Shown here piece by piece: positions 17,591-26,080 of a stretch of 64,000 bases of DNA. The notes under the pieces are model-generated. The model was not told where the DNA came from. It worked only from the letters and a program-made list of their open reading frames with translations, and searched no databases. Source of the DNA: Lichenicola cladoniae (GTDB taxonomy: Bacteria > Pseudomonadota > Alphaproteobacteria > Acetobacterales > Acetobacteraceae); NCBI RefSeq assembly GCF_013201075.1, contig NZ_CP053709.1, positions 124,001 through 188,000 of the forward strand, read 5' to 3'. A program made the translations under genes and the position numbers. Position 1 is the first letter of the stretch. The number at the start of each line of letters is the position of its first letter.

Positions 17591-17989
17591 TCAGGTCAGC
17601 AGCCGGGTCTGTTGCCCCTTCGCTGCGATCAGCGCGACGGCCTTCTTGTCGAAGGAGACGAACACCTCGCCACCGAGCCAGCGCCCCTCATAGGCGATCA
17701 AGCCATCGGCGAAATCGCCACCAGCCTCGAAGATCGCCAGACCAGCATCAACGGCCGGACGGTTGACGACCACGTTGCCGGCGCCGAGCAGGACACGCAG
17801 TGCAGCGGAGATATCGGACTGTCCGAACCCATAGACCCGGCGCAGCACCCAGACGAACTCGCAGAGACAGGGAAGCGGCACGACGATCAGCTCTGCTTCC
17901 TTCAGAAGAGCCGCGGCCGCCTCGCCCTGCTTCTCATCGTCACGCACCACAGCCCGAACCAGGATGTTGGTGTCGACGGTGATCTTCAT
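17591..17989 (-). CDS. vapC: VapC-type PIN-domain ribonuclease toxin
   Basis: 132 residues from ATG 17989, matching the VapC length. PIN-domain acids are visible: Asp6 in ITVDTNILVRA, Glu in CLCEFVWVL, Asp in GGDFADGLIAY and Asp in FVSFDKKAV. These form the Mg-dependent RNase centre that in this family cleaves tRNA or rRNA. The start overlaps the stop of the antitoxin gene by ATGA, the usual vapBC coupling. An in-frame upstream start at 18004 would lie inside the antitoxin gene and is less likely. Confidence 0.9.
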   Translation of the reverse strand: MKITVDTNILVRAVVRDDEKQGEAAAALLKEAELIVVPLPCLCEFVWVLRRVYGFGQSDISAALRVLLGAGNVVVNRPAVDAGLAIFEAGGDFADGLIAYEGRWLGGEVFVSFDKKAVALIAAKGQQTRLLT

Positions 17990-18237
17990 TCGCGCCCAGC
18001 CCAACCGGACGACGCAGCCGCATCGATCTCGTCGAGACTGGCCACTTTTCTGGTCTTTCCGGCGAGCAGGCCGACAAAGCCATCGATCGTTCCGGCCGGT
18101 CTGGCTGCCTTGAGCGACACCCTCCCGTCCGGCAGCATATCCAGCTCGATCTTCTCGCCAGGCTGAATGCCCAGATGGTGCAGCACGTCCTTTCGGAACG
18201 TGACCTGACCCCGCGTGGTGACGGTCAACATCGTCAT
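17986..18237 (-). CDS. vapB: VapB-type AbrB/SpoVT-fold antitoxin
   Basis: 83 residues. The N-terminal half (LTVTTRGQVTFRKDVLHHLG then GEKIELDMLPDGRV) is an AbrB/MazE swapped-hairpin DNA-binding domain. The C-terminal part (GLLAGKTRKVASLDEID) is the toxin-wrapping tail seen in VapB proteins. The ribosome-binding site AAGGAGAG lies just upstream. It neutralises VapC and probably represses the operon through the upstream palindrome. Confidence 0.9.
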   Translation of the reverse strand: MTMLTVTTRGQVTFRKDVLHHLGIQPGEKIELDMLPDGRVSLKAARPAGTIDGFVGLLAGKTRKVASLDEIDAAASSGWAGRE

Positions 18238-18263
18238 GGCTCAGCTCTCCTTAAAAAACTATG

Positions 18264-18281
18264 TAATGCAGAATAGCATTA
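18264..18281 (-). promoter_or_regulatory. Candidate vapB operator (inverted repeat)
   Basis: The sequence TAATGC-AGAATA-GCATTA is a perfect 6-bp inverted repeat with a 6-bp spacer, about 27 bp upstream of the antitoxin start, in an AT-rich stretch unlike its surroundings. This position and symmetry fit autoregulation by a dimeric AbrB-fold antitoxin. Binding is an inference. Confidence 0.5.
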
Positions 18282-18667
18282 TTAGCTAGGTAGTTATCCA
18301 CAGGTCTGCCTCCATGTGCGTCGGCATCGAGGATAATCTGGCCAAGGGACGGGTTAGGCGGGAGGAGCTGGTGCTGGCCTATGCGACAACGATCCAGAGG
18401 CGCAGGGCTCGGAATATCCAGTTGATGCCGGTCGGGCAGCGCACGCCGGCGCTGGTCGAAGCTTGCGTGTTCCGGCTGATCCTGATCACTGATTCCGTTT
18501 GATGGTGATCATTGAATCCGTTCGATCTCGATCATGCATTCCGTTTGATGGCGATCATCGGTTCCGGTGATCCTGATCATGCTGGAGATGACGATGCCGG
18601 TCGGCTGCCGCTGACAGTCTTCAACCGAGGGTAGTGTCGACCTGTTGCCGGGGAGCAAGGGGTCGGG

Positions 18668-20200
18668 ATGCCAGGCGAGAGAGTGTCGATGCGCAAGATA
18701 CGCGAGCTTCTGCGGCTGCGGTTGGAACAGCGGCTGCCGCAGCGAACGATCGGACTGAGCCTGCGGCTGGGCCAGGGAACGATCAGTGATTACCTGGGCC
18801 GGGCCCATCGTGCTGGCCTGGATTGGCCATTACCGGATGACATGGACGACACGCAGCTTGAGGCGCTGCTGTTTCCGCCACTGCCGGATGTGCCGCTGGA
18901 TCAGCGGCCGGTGCCAGACTGGGCGGCGGTTCACCGCGATTTGCGCCGGCCAAACATGACGCTGGCCCTGTTATGGGAAGAATACCGCGCAGGATCGGCT
19001 CACGCGTTTGGCTACTCGTGGTTTTGTGATCTCTATCGCGCGTGGGCCGGACGGTTGAAACCGACGCTGCGCCAGGTGCACACGGCCGGCGAAAAGCTGT
19101 TCGTCGACTTCGCCGGTCAGAGCATGTCCGTCATCGACGGGGCAAGCGGGGAGAAGCATCAGGCCGAAATCTTCGTGGCTGTGCTGGGGGCGTCGAGTTT
19201 TGTCTACGTGGAGGCGACCTGGAGCCAGACGCTGCCGGACTGGATTTCGGCTCATGTCAACGCTCTGGCCTTCTTTGGCGGCGTGCCGCACCAGATCGTC
19301 AGCGACAATCTCAAGGCCGGCGTCACCAGGGCCTGTTTCTTTGAGCCGACGATCAATCGCACCTACGCCGAGATGGCGGCGCATTATCGCAGTGCGGTCA
19401 TTCCGGCCCGGCCCTACAAGCCGCGCGACAAGGCCAAGGTCGAAGTCGGCGTGCAGGTGGTCCAGCGCTGGGTTCTGGCCCAGCTCCGTAACCGGCAGTT
19501 CTTCTCGCTGGCCGATCTCAACTTGGCGATCCGTGAGCTGGTCGAGCAGATCAACGACCGGCCGATGCGCGGCTGGGGCACGACGCGCCGTGCCCTGTAT
19601 GAACAGCTCGATCGTCCGGCCCTGCTGGCGTTGCCAGAAGTGCCTTACGAGTATGCGGACTGGCGGTACTGCCGGGTTAATCTCGATTATCACATCGAGA
19701 TCGCCCGGCATTTCTATTCGGTGCCGTTCCGGCTGGTCCGTCAGCCTGTGGAGGCACGCATCACAACCAGGACGGTGGAGATTTTCCACCGCGGCAGCCT
19801 CGTGGCCACGCATCTTCGCAGCGTGCGCCAGCATCAGCCAAGCACGGTGAGCGACCACATGCCGAGCACGCACCGGCGCTACCGCGACTGGACCCATGAG
19901 CGGATCACACGCGAGGCGATGGCAACCGGCGACGATACCGCGGCTCTGATCGAGATCGTGCTGCGCTCGCGGCCACATCCCGAACAGGGTTTGCGCTCCT
20001 GCATCGGTATCCTCGGCCTGCGTGGCCGTTACGGCCCGGAACGGGTGGACGCTGCCTGTGCCAAGGCCCTGGCACTCGGCACCCGCTCCTACGGCTCTGT
20101 CGCCGCGATCCTGAAGAATGCCCAGGAGAAAAAGTCCGCCATCACTGACCAGCCCAGCCTGATGCACGAGAACATTCGCGGTCCTGGCTACTATCATTGA
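18668..20200 (+). CDS. istA: IS21-family transposase IstA
   Basis: 510 residues. An N-terminal HTH (MRKIRELLRLRLEQRLPQRT, then LRLGQGTISDYLGRA) precedes the integrase core: Asp in KLFVDFAGQ, Asp in IVSDNLKAGV and Glu in KAKVEVGVQVVQRW. A C-terminal beta domain follows (VNLDYHIEIARHFYSVPFRL). This is the full length for the family. It is followed by istB with a 12-bp gap. The frame is intact. Confidence 0.95.
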   Translation: MPGERVSMRKIRELLRLRLEQRLPQRTIGLSLRLGQGTISDYLGRAHRAGLDWPLPDDMDDTQLEALLFPPLPDVPLDQRPVPDWAAVHRDLRRPNMTLALLWEEYRAGSAHAFGYSWFCDLYRAWAGRLKPTLRQVHTAGEKLFVDFAGQSMSVIDGASGEKHQAEIFVAVLGASSFVYVEATWSQTLPDWISAHVNALAFFGGVPHQIVSDNLKAGVTRACFFEPTINRTYAEMAAHYRSAVIPARPYKPRDKAKVEVGVQVVQRWVLAQLRNRQFFSLADLNLAIRELVEQINDRPMRGWGTTRRALYEQLDRPALLALPEVPYEYADWRYCRVNLDYHIEIARHFYSVPFRLVRQPVEARITTRTVEIFHRGSLVATHLRSVRQHQPSTVSDHMPSTHRRYRDWTHERITREAMATGDDTAALIEIVLRSRPHPEQGLRSCIGILGLRGRYGPERVDAACAKALALGTRSYGSVAAILKNAQEKKSAITDQPSLMHENIRGPGYYH

Positions 20201-20211
20201 AAGGAAAGACA

Positions 20212-20979
20212 ATGCTGATCCATCCCATGGTGGACCGTCTGCGCGATCTTGGCCTGGCCGCGATGGCCGACGCATTCATCGAAATGAGCCGCCAAAGTGC
20301 GGCCGATGATCTGTCGCGCGAAGACTGGCTCGGCCTGCTGGTCGATCGCGAGGTGACCGCGCGAGACAACAAGCGGCTCGGCCGGCGGCTCAGCCATGCC
20401 CGGTTGCGCCAGAATGCGGTGGTCGAGGACACTGATCTGCGCACGCCCCGCGGGCTCGATCGTGGCCTGTTCCAGAGCCTGGCGGCCTGCGGTTGGATCC
20501 GCGACAGCCAGCATCTGCTGATCGTCGGCCCGACCGGCGTGGGTAAATCCTGGCTGGCCTGTGCGCTGGGACACAAAGCCTGCCGGGAAGGTTACGCTGT
20601 GCTCTACCGCCGTGCGCCGCGGCTGTTTGCCGACATCGCCACGGCGCGTGGCGAAGGGCGCCTGCCGCGCCTGATGCGGACAATCGAGCGCACACGCCTG
20701 CTCATCATCGACGATTGGGGCCCGGAGCCGCTGTCGGCTGAACAGCGTCGCGACCTGATGGAGATCGTCGATGACCGCGATGGGAAAGGCTCGTTGCTGA
20801 TCACCAGCCAGGTCCCAACGAGCCGCTGGCACGAGATCATTGGCGATCCCACTCTGGGCGATGCAATTCTCGACCGCATCATTCACCGGTCCCATCGCAT
20901 CGAGCTGAAAGGCGAAAGTCTGCGCAAGCGCCAGGTCCTGAACACGGCAGAAGGCTTGACGAGCGCCAAGGAGAAGTGA
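20212..20979 (+). CDS. istB: IS21-family ATPase helper IstB
   Basis: 255 residues from ATG 20212, preceded by AAGGAAAG. AAA+ ATPase motifs are Walker A GPTGVGKSW and Walker B LLIIDDWGPEPL, then sensor I LLITSQVPTSRW and a C-terminal arginine region (LDRIIHRSHRIEL). The N-terminal domain (MVDRLRDLGLAAMADAF) is the IstB_IS21 N-terminal helix bundle. It remodels target DNA and stimulates IstA. Confidence 0.95.
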   Translation: MLIHPMVDRLRDLGLAAMADAFIEMSRQSAADDLSREDWLGLLVDREVTARDNKRLGRRLSHARLRQNAVVEDTDLRTPRGLDRGLFQSLAACGWIRDSQHLLIVGPTGVGKSWLACALGHKACREGYAVLYRRAPRLFADIATARGEGRLPRLMRTIERTRLLIIDDWGPEPLSAEQRRDLMEIVDDRDGKGSLLITSQVPTSRWHEIIGDPTLGDAILDRIIHRSHRIELKGESLRKRQVLNTAEGLTSAKEK

Positions 20980-21228
20980 GACCTGTTCAACCGTCAGTGG
21001 TAGCTCACCGGCACCACGTCATGCTGTCCGCCATGCCCTCCCCAGGCAGGGTGAACACCGTGATCCGGATCACCATGAACGGTGATCACGATCAGCTGGA
21101 ATGGCTGATCAGCATCAACGGAATACGCACGAAGCTGCTGGAGTGGTTGCAAGCCAGCAGCCGAGGGTCATCTACGAGGATCGGGCCACAAGCTGCCGCC
21201 TGACGCAGTCCTGCCAGGGAAACAGCCA

Positions 21229-21534
21229 ATGCCCGAGACAATCAACACCCCCCGTGTCCAGCTTGAGCTCAAGGTCGAGCGGCCGCGGCTGTACAAGGTC
21301 ATGCTGGTTAACGACGACTTCACGCCGCGTGAGTTCGTGGTCCGGGTGTTGAAGGCGGAGTTCCAGCTGGATGAGGGGCAGGCCAGCCGGGTGATGATGA
21401 CGGCGCATCAACGTGGGGTCTGTGTGGTTGCTGTCTTCACGCAGGAGGTGGCCGAGACTAAGGCGACCACGGCGACCGATATGGCACGCAGCAAGGGGTA
21501 TCCGCTGCTTTTCACGACCGAGCCGGAAGAGTAG
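21229..21534 (+). CDS. clpS: ClpS-family N-degron adaptor for ClpAP
   Basis: 101 residues, typical ClpS length. The core YKVMLVNDDFTPREFVVRVL holds the N-D-D-x-T-P-x-x-F-V motif that forms the N-degron binding pocket, followed by MMTAHQRGVCVVAVFTQEVAETK with the conserved M-x-x-A-H and G segments. It delivers proteins with bulky N-terminal residues to ClpAP. No clpA is adjacent, although clpS and clpA are often neighbours, so this may be an extra copy. It lies about 90 bp after the IS21 target duplication, which separates it from any original upstream promoter. Confidence 0.92.
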   Translation: MPETINTPRVQLELKVERPRLYKVMLVNDDFTPREFVVRVLKAEFQLDEGQASRVMMTAHQRGVCVVAVFTQEVAETKATTATDMARSKGYPLLFTTEPEE

Positions 21535-21719
21535 GTCCCAGGGCAGCCACGCCGGATGCTGATCCGCGGTTTGCTTACCGGTGTTTACATCTGTCTTAGA
21601 CCTGAACTTGGTAGCCGTTAGGTCAAGACAAGGCATTGTCCACACTATCCTCTAGCGCAGGAAAACAGCGTTACGCCGTTACGTGCTCGCGCCGGCGGCT
21701 GCCCGCAGGCCCCGCACCT

Positions 21720-21866
21720 GAGGTGGAGCAATTCGCCAATGGCATCAGCCGTGACCTAGCGACGGTAATCGCCGCCATCACGTCTCCCTAGTCCAGCGGA
21801 CAGCTTGAAGGGCCGATCATGAGGTTGAAGCTGATACAGCGTCAGATGTTGTCCGCACTAAAAACT
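21720..21866 (+). pseudogene. ISL3-type transposase C-terminal remnant
   Basis: The frame reads VEQFANGISRDLATVIAAIT, then a TAG where ISL3 transposases have Trp, then SSGQLEGPIMRLKLIQRQM. The W-S-x-G-Q-x-E-G-x-I-x-R-L-K-x-I-x-R-Q-M motif is the ISL3 C-terminal signature. Only this tail remains and it carries an amber stop. The rest of 21535-21934 holds nothing I can support. Confidence 0.65.
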
Positions 21867-21934
21867 GCATCAAAGCCAGTTTCGATGCCGTTGACAAGCA
21901 ATAGGGAGATGACTGGCTGCGGCGGTCTAGGGCG

Positions 21935-24745
21935 CTAGGCCGCCCCGTCGCTGTTCACAGGCCGTGAACCCGGATATCGCGACTGTCGTTCGTCGGCCCC
22001 GAGCGGCTTGGAGAACAGATAGCCCTGGGCTGCATCGCAGCGTGCCGCCTTGACCGAGCGGAGCTGCTGGACCGTCTCGACGCCCTCGGCGACGATCCTG
22101 AGATCGAGGGTGCGGGCCAGGCCGACGATGGCGTCGAAGAACCGGTCCACCCCGGGGGCGGAGCCAAGCGGGGTCACGAAGCTGCGGTCGATCTTGATGA
22201 TGTCGATCGGCAGATGGCGGAGGTAGGCCAGCGACGAGTAGCCGGTGCCGAAATCGTCGATGGCGATGCGACAGCCGATCGCGCGCAGTTCGTGCAGTTG
22301 GGCCACAGCCGCCCGGTCCATCAGCGCGCCCTCGGTGACCTCAATCGTCACCCGAGGCGCCTCTATCCCGGCCCGGTGCAGGGCAGCCCGTACGGCGCCG
22401 GCGAAGTCGCCGGAGCCGAGCTGGCGCGGCGAGACGTTGATCGCCAGGGTCAGGTCCCGGTCCCGCCAGGTTGCGAGCTCGGCAATGCCGGTTTCCATGA
22501 TCCACCGGCCGAGGGTGACGATCATCCAGGTTTCCTCGGCGAGGGAAATGAAGTCGAGCGGCGGGATCAGGCCGCGCTCGGGATGCTTCCAGCGCACCAG
22601 GGCCTCGAAACCCATCGTGGCACCGGTCGCGGTCGCGACGATCGGCTGGTAGTGCAGGACGAACTCGTCCCTTTGGATCGCCAGGAACATGTCCTGCTCG
22701 GTGCGCAGTGCCGTCAGCGCCGTCTGGTGCAGGGAGTCCTGAAACACGACGGCCCCACCCGAGCCCATGCGCTTTGCCGCGTACATGGCGGCGTCGGCTT
22801 CCCGGAGCAAGTCGCCGGTCTGTGTCTGCGACCAGGCCACGCCGATGCTGGCGCTGACCCGATGCGGCCGGCCCAGCAGGTCGAACGGCTGCTCGAAGGC
22901 CTGGAGCATCACCGCCGCGACTTCCTGCGCCACCTCGAGCACCCGGCCAAGCAAGAAGACCACGAACTCGTCACCTCCGAGGCGGGCGACCAGACAGCCG
23001 GGCGGAACAGCACGTTGCAACCGGTCGGCTACCTGGAGCAGCAGGGCGTCGCCAGCCGCATGCCCCAGAGAATCGTTGACCGTCTTGAAACGATCGAGAT
23101 CGACGAACAGCAGGGCCGCCGATATTGCCGGAGCAGCCTGCCAAGCGTGCAGTTCCTGCTCCAGCTGTCTCCGGTTGGCCAGCCCGGTCAGGGTGTCGGT
23201 CGAGGAGAGGCGCGCGAGGCTGGCTTCGGCATGACGCAGCATGCCGTCAGTGACGACACGCCTGAGATCGTGTGCGGCGCGTATTTGAGTACGGGTCCAA
23301 GGCAGCGAGGTCCCGCGAACCAGCTCGAGCCACCTCGCGAAGGACTTTCGCGGAGAGATGCGTCCGTCGGGATCGGCGGCCGGCTTGCCTGGGTCGCCAC
23401 CCCAAACGATCGTCCGGACGACCTGGGGCCGGAACCAGATGATCGCGTCATGCGGATTGTTCAGCAGGGGAAGATACAACACGCCACTTGCCAGATCGGC
23501 GAGGTCGACCCAGTCGAGGCGACGCCGCCCGAACGAGTCCTCGGCGAACACTTCGCCCAGTGCCACGGCTTCTACATCGTCGAAGATCAGATCCACCATG
23601 GTGGCGGACGGAGTCGCGCCGAACAGATGGACGCATCCGCTCAGACGCAACGCGACGCCACCTGCGTCCATGAGGTCGACCATCGCCGGGTGCACGGAGC
23701 CCAGTCCCGCCAGGATCGAGGGGGCGCGGTCCACCGCCCCCTTGATACCGGCGAGGATCGCCTGCCGCTCGACCGTACGCCCGAGCGCTTCCCGCTCCTC
23801 GGCCTGCTGGATGAGCAGTGCTACAATCTGGCCGACCAGGTCACACATCGCCGCCACGTCGGCGGGGACCGAATGTGGCGTCTGGTGATGGCAGACCACC
23901 ATGCCCCAGAGTGCTTCGTCGTGGATCAGCGAGATCGCCAGGGTTCCGCCGACGCCCATGTTCCTAAGGTATTCCAGGTGCAGCGGCGACACTCTGCGCA
24001 AGGTGCAGTAGCTCATGTCGAGCGCCTCCGACGCGAACGCCTGTTCCCCGGTAAGGAGTTTGACGGGCTGATAGTCGGTGTCGGCGATGATGCGGATACG
24101 CTGCGTCAGATAGAGCTTGCGGGCCTGAGCGGGGATGTCGGAAGCTGGATAGCGATAATGTAGAAGCGGTTCGAGGTCGGCCCGCTTGTCCTCGGCAACG
24201 ACCTCTCCATGGCCTTCAGCATCGAAGCGGTAGACCATGACGCGATCATATCCGGTCACGCGTCGGACGGCCGCCACAGTCCGGTCAGCGATTTCCGCGA
24301 CTGACGTCTGCCGCGGCAGCTCGGCGATCACCGACTGGATGTTGGAGACGGCTTTGTGCCGATCGATCGGATGGTGCCCGATTTCGAGCTCCAGGAAGAC
24401 ATGCCCGGCATGGGCTTGCACGACGACGTCCCGGCACGGGCTTCGATGAAAGCCGAGGTCGAGCGTCATGACGCTGGCCACCGAATGACGCTCGCTCGAC
24501 AAGGCCGCCTGCAGCATCGCCGTCGGCTCGACGCCGATGACCGCCGAAAGTGCCGCACCGATCGCATCTTCGTTGCGCAGGCCACTCGACGACGCGAAGT
24601 TCTCGCTAACGTGGGTGACGTGCAGGGTCTTCGCATCGGCGACAATCAGCACGCCATACGGCTGGATCGCACCGGGGGCATGGATCGGCTCGATGTCGCA
24701 GGAGGTGAGGTCGGCGACGACCGGGCATTGCAGGGTCGTAATCAT
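21935..24745 (-). CDS. bphP: Bacteriophytochrome with GGDEF and EAL output domains
   Basis: 936 residues from ATG 24745. Order: PAS with Cys16 (LTSCDIEPIHAPGAIQPYG) as the biliverdin-attachment Cys of bacteriophytochromes; GAF with YRYPASDIPAQAR near residue 200; PHY (about 320-510); GGDEF with ARLGGDEFVVF near 590; EAL with GFEALVRWKHPERG near 713. The EAL catalytic residues appear complete (INVSPRQL, IEVTEGAL, DDFGTGYSSL, IIKIDRSFV, VAEGVET). It is thus a red/far-red photoreceptor able in principle to make and degrade c-di-GMP. The start is the ATG that overlaps (ATGA) the stop of the upstream heme-oxygenase-like remnant; a GTG nine bases earlier is possible. Confidence 0.95.
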   Translation of the reverse strand: MITTLQCPVVADLTSCDIEPIHAPGAIQPYGVLIVADAKTLHVTHVSENFASSSGLRNEDAIGAALSAVIGVEPTAMLQAALSSERHSVASVMTLDLGFHRSPCRDVVVQAHAGHVFLELEIGHHPIDRHKAVSNIQSVIAELPRQTSVAEIADRTVAAVRRVTGYDRVMVYRFDAEGHGEVVAEDKRADLEPLLHYRYPASDIPAQARKLYLTQRIRIIADTDYQPVKLLTGEQAFASEALDMSYCTLRRVSPLHLEYLRNMGVGGTLAISLIHDEALWGMVVCHHQTPHSVPADVAAMCDLVGQIVALLIQQAEEREALGRTVERQAILAGIKGAVDRAPSILAGLGSVHPAMVDLMDAGGVALRLSGCVHLFGATPSATMVDLIFDDVEAVALGEVFAEDSFGRRRLDWVDLADLASGVLYLPLLNNPHDAIIWFRPQVVRTIVWGGDPGKPAADPDGRISPRKSFARWLELVRGTSLPWTRTQIRAAHDLRRVVTDGMLRHAEASLARLSSTDTLTGLANRRQLEQELHAWQAAPAISAALLFVDLDRFKTVNDSLGHAAGDALLLQVADRLQRAVPPGCLVARLGGDEFVVFLLGRVLEVAQEVAAVMLQAFEQPFDLLGRPHRVSASIGVAWSQTQTGDLLREADAAMYAAKRMGSGGAVVFQDSLHQTALTALRTEQDMFLAIQRDEFVLHYQPIVATATGATMGFEALVRWKHPERGLIPPLDFISLAEETWMIVTLGRWIMETGIAELATWRDRDLTLAINVSPRQLGSGDFAGAVRAALHRAGIEAPRVTIEVTEGALMDRAAVAQLHELRAIGCRIAIDDFGTGYSSLAYLRHLPIDIIKIDRSFVTPLGSAPGVDRFFDAIVGLARTLDLRIVAEGVETVQQLRSVKAARCDAAQGYLFSKPLGADERQSRYPGSRPVNSDGAA

Positions 24746-24985
24746 CCCCGGCACCCGTCCGCGGCAGGAACGAGTTTAGGCTCGAATGCCAGCACAAAGG
24801 CGGTGAAGGCCTGCCTCGCGCCTCCCATCAGATGCGGTCGATCATTGGGTCGTGCCGCGCCGAACGCGTCGATGGCCGCCAGCACGGTACGCCAGGGAGG
24901 TCCGGGGTTTGGTGGACATATTGCAGCACGGACATCGGGTGATTTGTCATCTAGCAGGATCCCAGCGATAGGCGGAGGCCCTAAC
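24742..24985 (-). pseudogene. Probable heme oxygenase (bphO) C-terminal remnant
   Basis: A minus-strand frame runs in from the IS481 end and stops at 24742, overlapping the phytochrome ATG as ATGA. Its tail, PPWRTVLAAIDAFGAARP then GGARQAFTAFVLAFEP, fits the last helices of BphO-type heme oxygenases (W-x-x-x-L-x-x-x-D, then G-A-x-x-x-F-x-A-F). The position is that of bphO in bphO-bphP operons, where it supplies biliverdin. Everything 5' of the last ~80 codons has been replaced by IS481, so it is non-functional and the phytochrome promoter is displaced. The similarity is read by eye only. Confidence 0.5.
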
Positions 24986-26075
24986 TGTTTGGTTGCGGAA
25001 CATTGTTGGGATCCGGTAGGGTTGGCGATCCAGGACTATGCCTACAGGTTTAACCGCCTTGCCGCTGTAGCCGGACACAGGTGACGCATGCCGCAGATCC
25101 ATCCGCAAGCCCGTACCACACCCGCCACCCGTATCGAGATCGCCCGATCCACGGAGCCGAGTAGCACTGTAGCCAGGCGCTACGGCATCAGCGCCGAAAC
25201 GGTACGCAAGTGGCGCAAGCGAGGTGCCGCTGACTGCCTTGATCACTCAGCGCGCCCGCACCGACTTCCCTGGAAGGCGACTGATGAAGAGCGTGCAATC
25301 GTCTGCACCCTGCGACGTGAAACCAACTTTCCTCTGGATGACCTGACTTTCGCCGTCTGCCACTTCCTGCCACACCTCAATCGCGACAGTATCTGGCGTA
25401 TCCTCAAGGCAGCCGGTCTCAATCGCAGACCTAAGCCCTCCTCCGAACAGCCCACCAAAGGCCAGGGAACGTTCCGTGAATACGACCTTGGCTTCGTGCA
25501 TATCGACATCAAGCATCTGCCAAAGCTGCAGACAGCTAATGCCGAAAGACGCAAGCGGTATCTCTACGTGGCTATCGATCGATGCTCACGCTCGGTCCAC
25601 CTTGCCGTCAAGGACGACGAAACCGAAAAGAGCGCCATTGCCTTCCTCCGCGAGGCGGCCGCTGCCTTTCCATTCCCGCTCACCCACGTGCTGACCGATA
25701 ACGGCAGCTGCTTCACGCCGGCCTTCGCAAAGGTATGCGCAAGCCTGGGCGCGCACTATCGCCATACCAAGCCGCGAACCCCACAAACCAATGGCATGGT
25801 GGAGCGCTTCAACGGCCGCATTAGCAGCGAGGTATTGGGCATCAACATCTACTCGCATCGTGCTCTCGAGCAGGTTCTCCGCGGCTTCAACGTCGCCTAC
25901 AACGCGCGCCGCCAGCGGGTCCTCGCTGCCAGAACACCAAACCAGGTCGTGCAGGAACGACTGGCTTCTATCTGTTCAACCGATCATCGCGAGGCAAACA
26001 CCAGAGCAGGTCCATGCGACCTCACCAAGGCTCGACTGATCGTAGAAGCCGCCAAGGAGGTCTCACAACCAGACA
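24986..26075 (+). mobile_element. IS481-family element, left copy
   Basis: The element is 1090 bp with ends TGTtTGGTTGcG and, inverted, TGTcTGGTTGtG. It is flanked by CCTAAC and CCTAGC. The same element, same length, lies inverted at 27527-28616. Confidence 0.85.
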
Positions 26076-26080
26076 CCTAG
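25088..26080 (+). CDS. IS481-family transposase
   Basis: 330 residues. The N-terminal HTH (SSTVARRYGISAETVRKWRK) precedes the integrase core: Asp in FVHIDIKHLPKL, Asp in VLTDNGSCFTP and Glu in NGMVERFNGRI. The protein is identical to that of the right copy except for the last residue (Thr here). That last codon straddles the element end, and the stop TAG comes from the CTAG of the flanking DNA, so the element carries no stop codon of its own. It is otherwise intact. Confidence 0.93.
   Translation: MPQIHPQARTTPATRIEIARSTEPSSTVARRYGISAETVRKWRKRGAADCLDHSARPHRLPWKATDEERAIVCTLRRETNFPLDDLTFAVCHFLPHLNRDSIWRILKAAGLNRRPKPSSEQPTKGQGTFREYDLGFVHIDIKHLPKLQTANAERRKRYLYVAIDRCSRSVHLAVKDDETEKSAIAFLREAAAAFPFPLTHVLTDNGSCFTPAFAKVCASLGAHYRHTKPRTPQTNGMVERFNGRISSEVLGINIYSHRALEQVLRGFNVAYNARRQRVLAARTPNQVVQERLASICSTDHREANTRAGPCDLTKARLIVEAAKEVSQPDT

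Larger units (their letters stand above)
18464..21129 (+). mobile_element. IS21-family element with complete ends
   Basis: The element is 2666 bp with ends TGCGTgTTCCGgcTGAT and TGCGTaTTCCGtTGAT in inverted orientation, and a 7-bp direct target duplication CGAAGCT at 18457-18463 and 21130-21136. Both ends contain several further copies of an ATTCCG-n-TGAT-n-GATCA unit, the multiple transposase-binding repeats typical of IS21. Confidence 0.9.

Noticed and set aside
18314-18502. Short plus-strand frame containing VGIEDNLAKGR
   Set aside because: Slightly reminiscent of an aminohexanoate-cleavage enzyme motif, but restoring the site without IS21 gives no convincing continuation.
18457-18660. 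Clustered GATCA/TTCCG repeats as a possible CRISPR-like or iteron array
   Set aside because: They match the repeats at the other end of the same IS21 element and have no spacers; they are transposase-binding sites.
18971-20275. Minus-strand frame of 434 codons opposite istA
   Set aside because: Antisense to an intact IS21 transposase and without recognisable features.
22214-24163. Plus-strand frame of 649 codons opposite bphP
   Set aside because: Antisense to a phytochrome with all family motifs; the translation has no domain and shadow composition.
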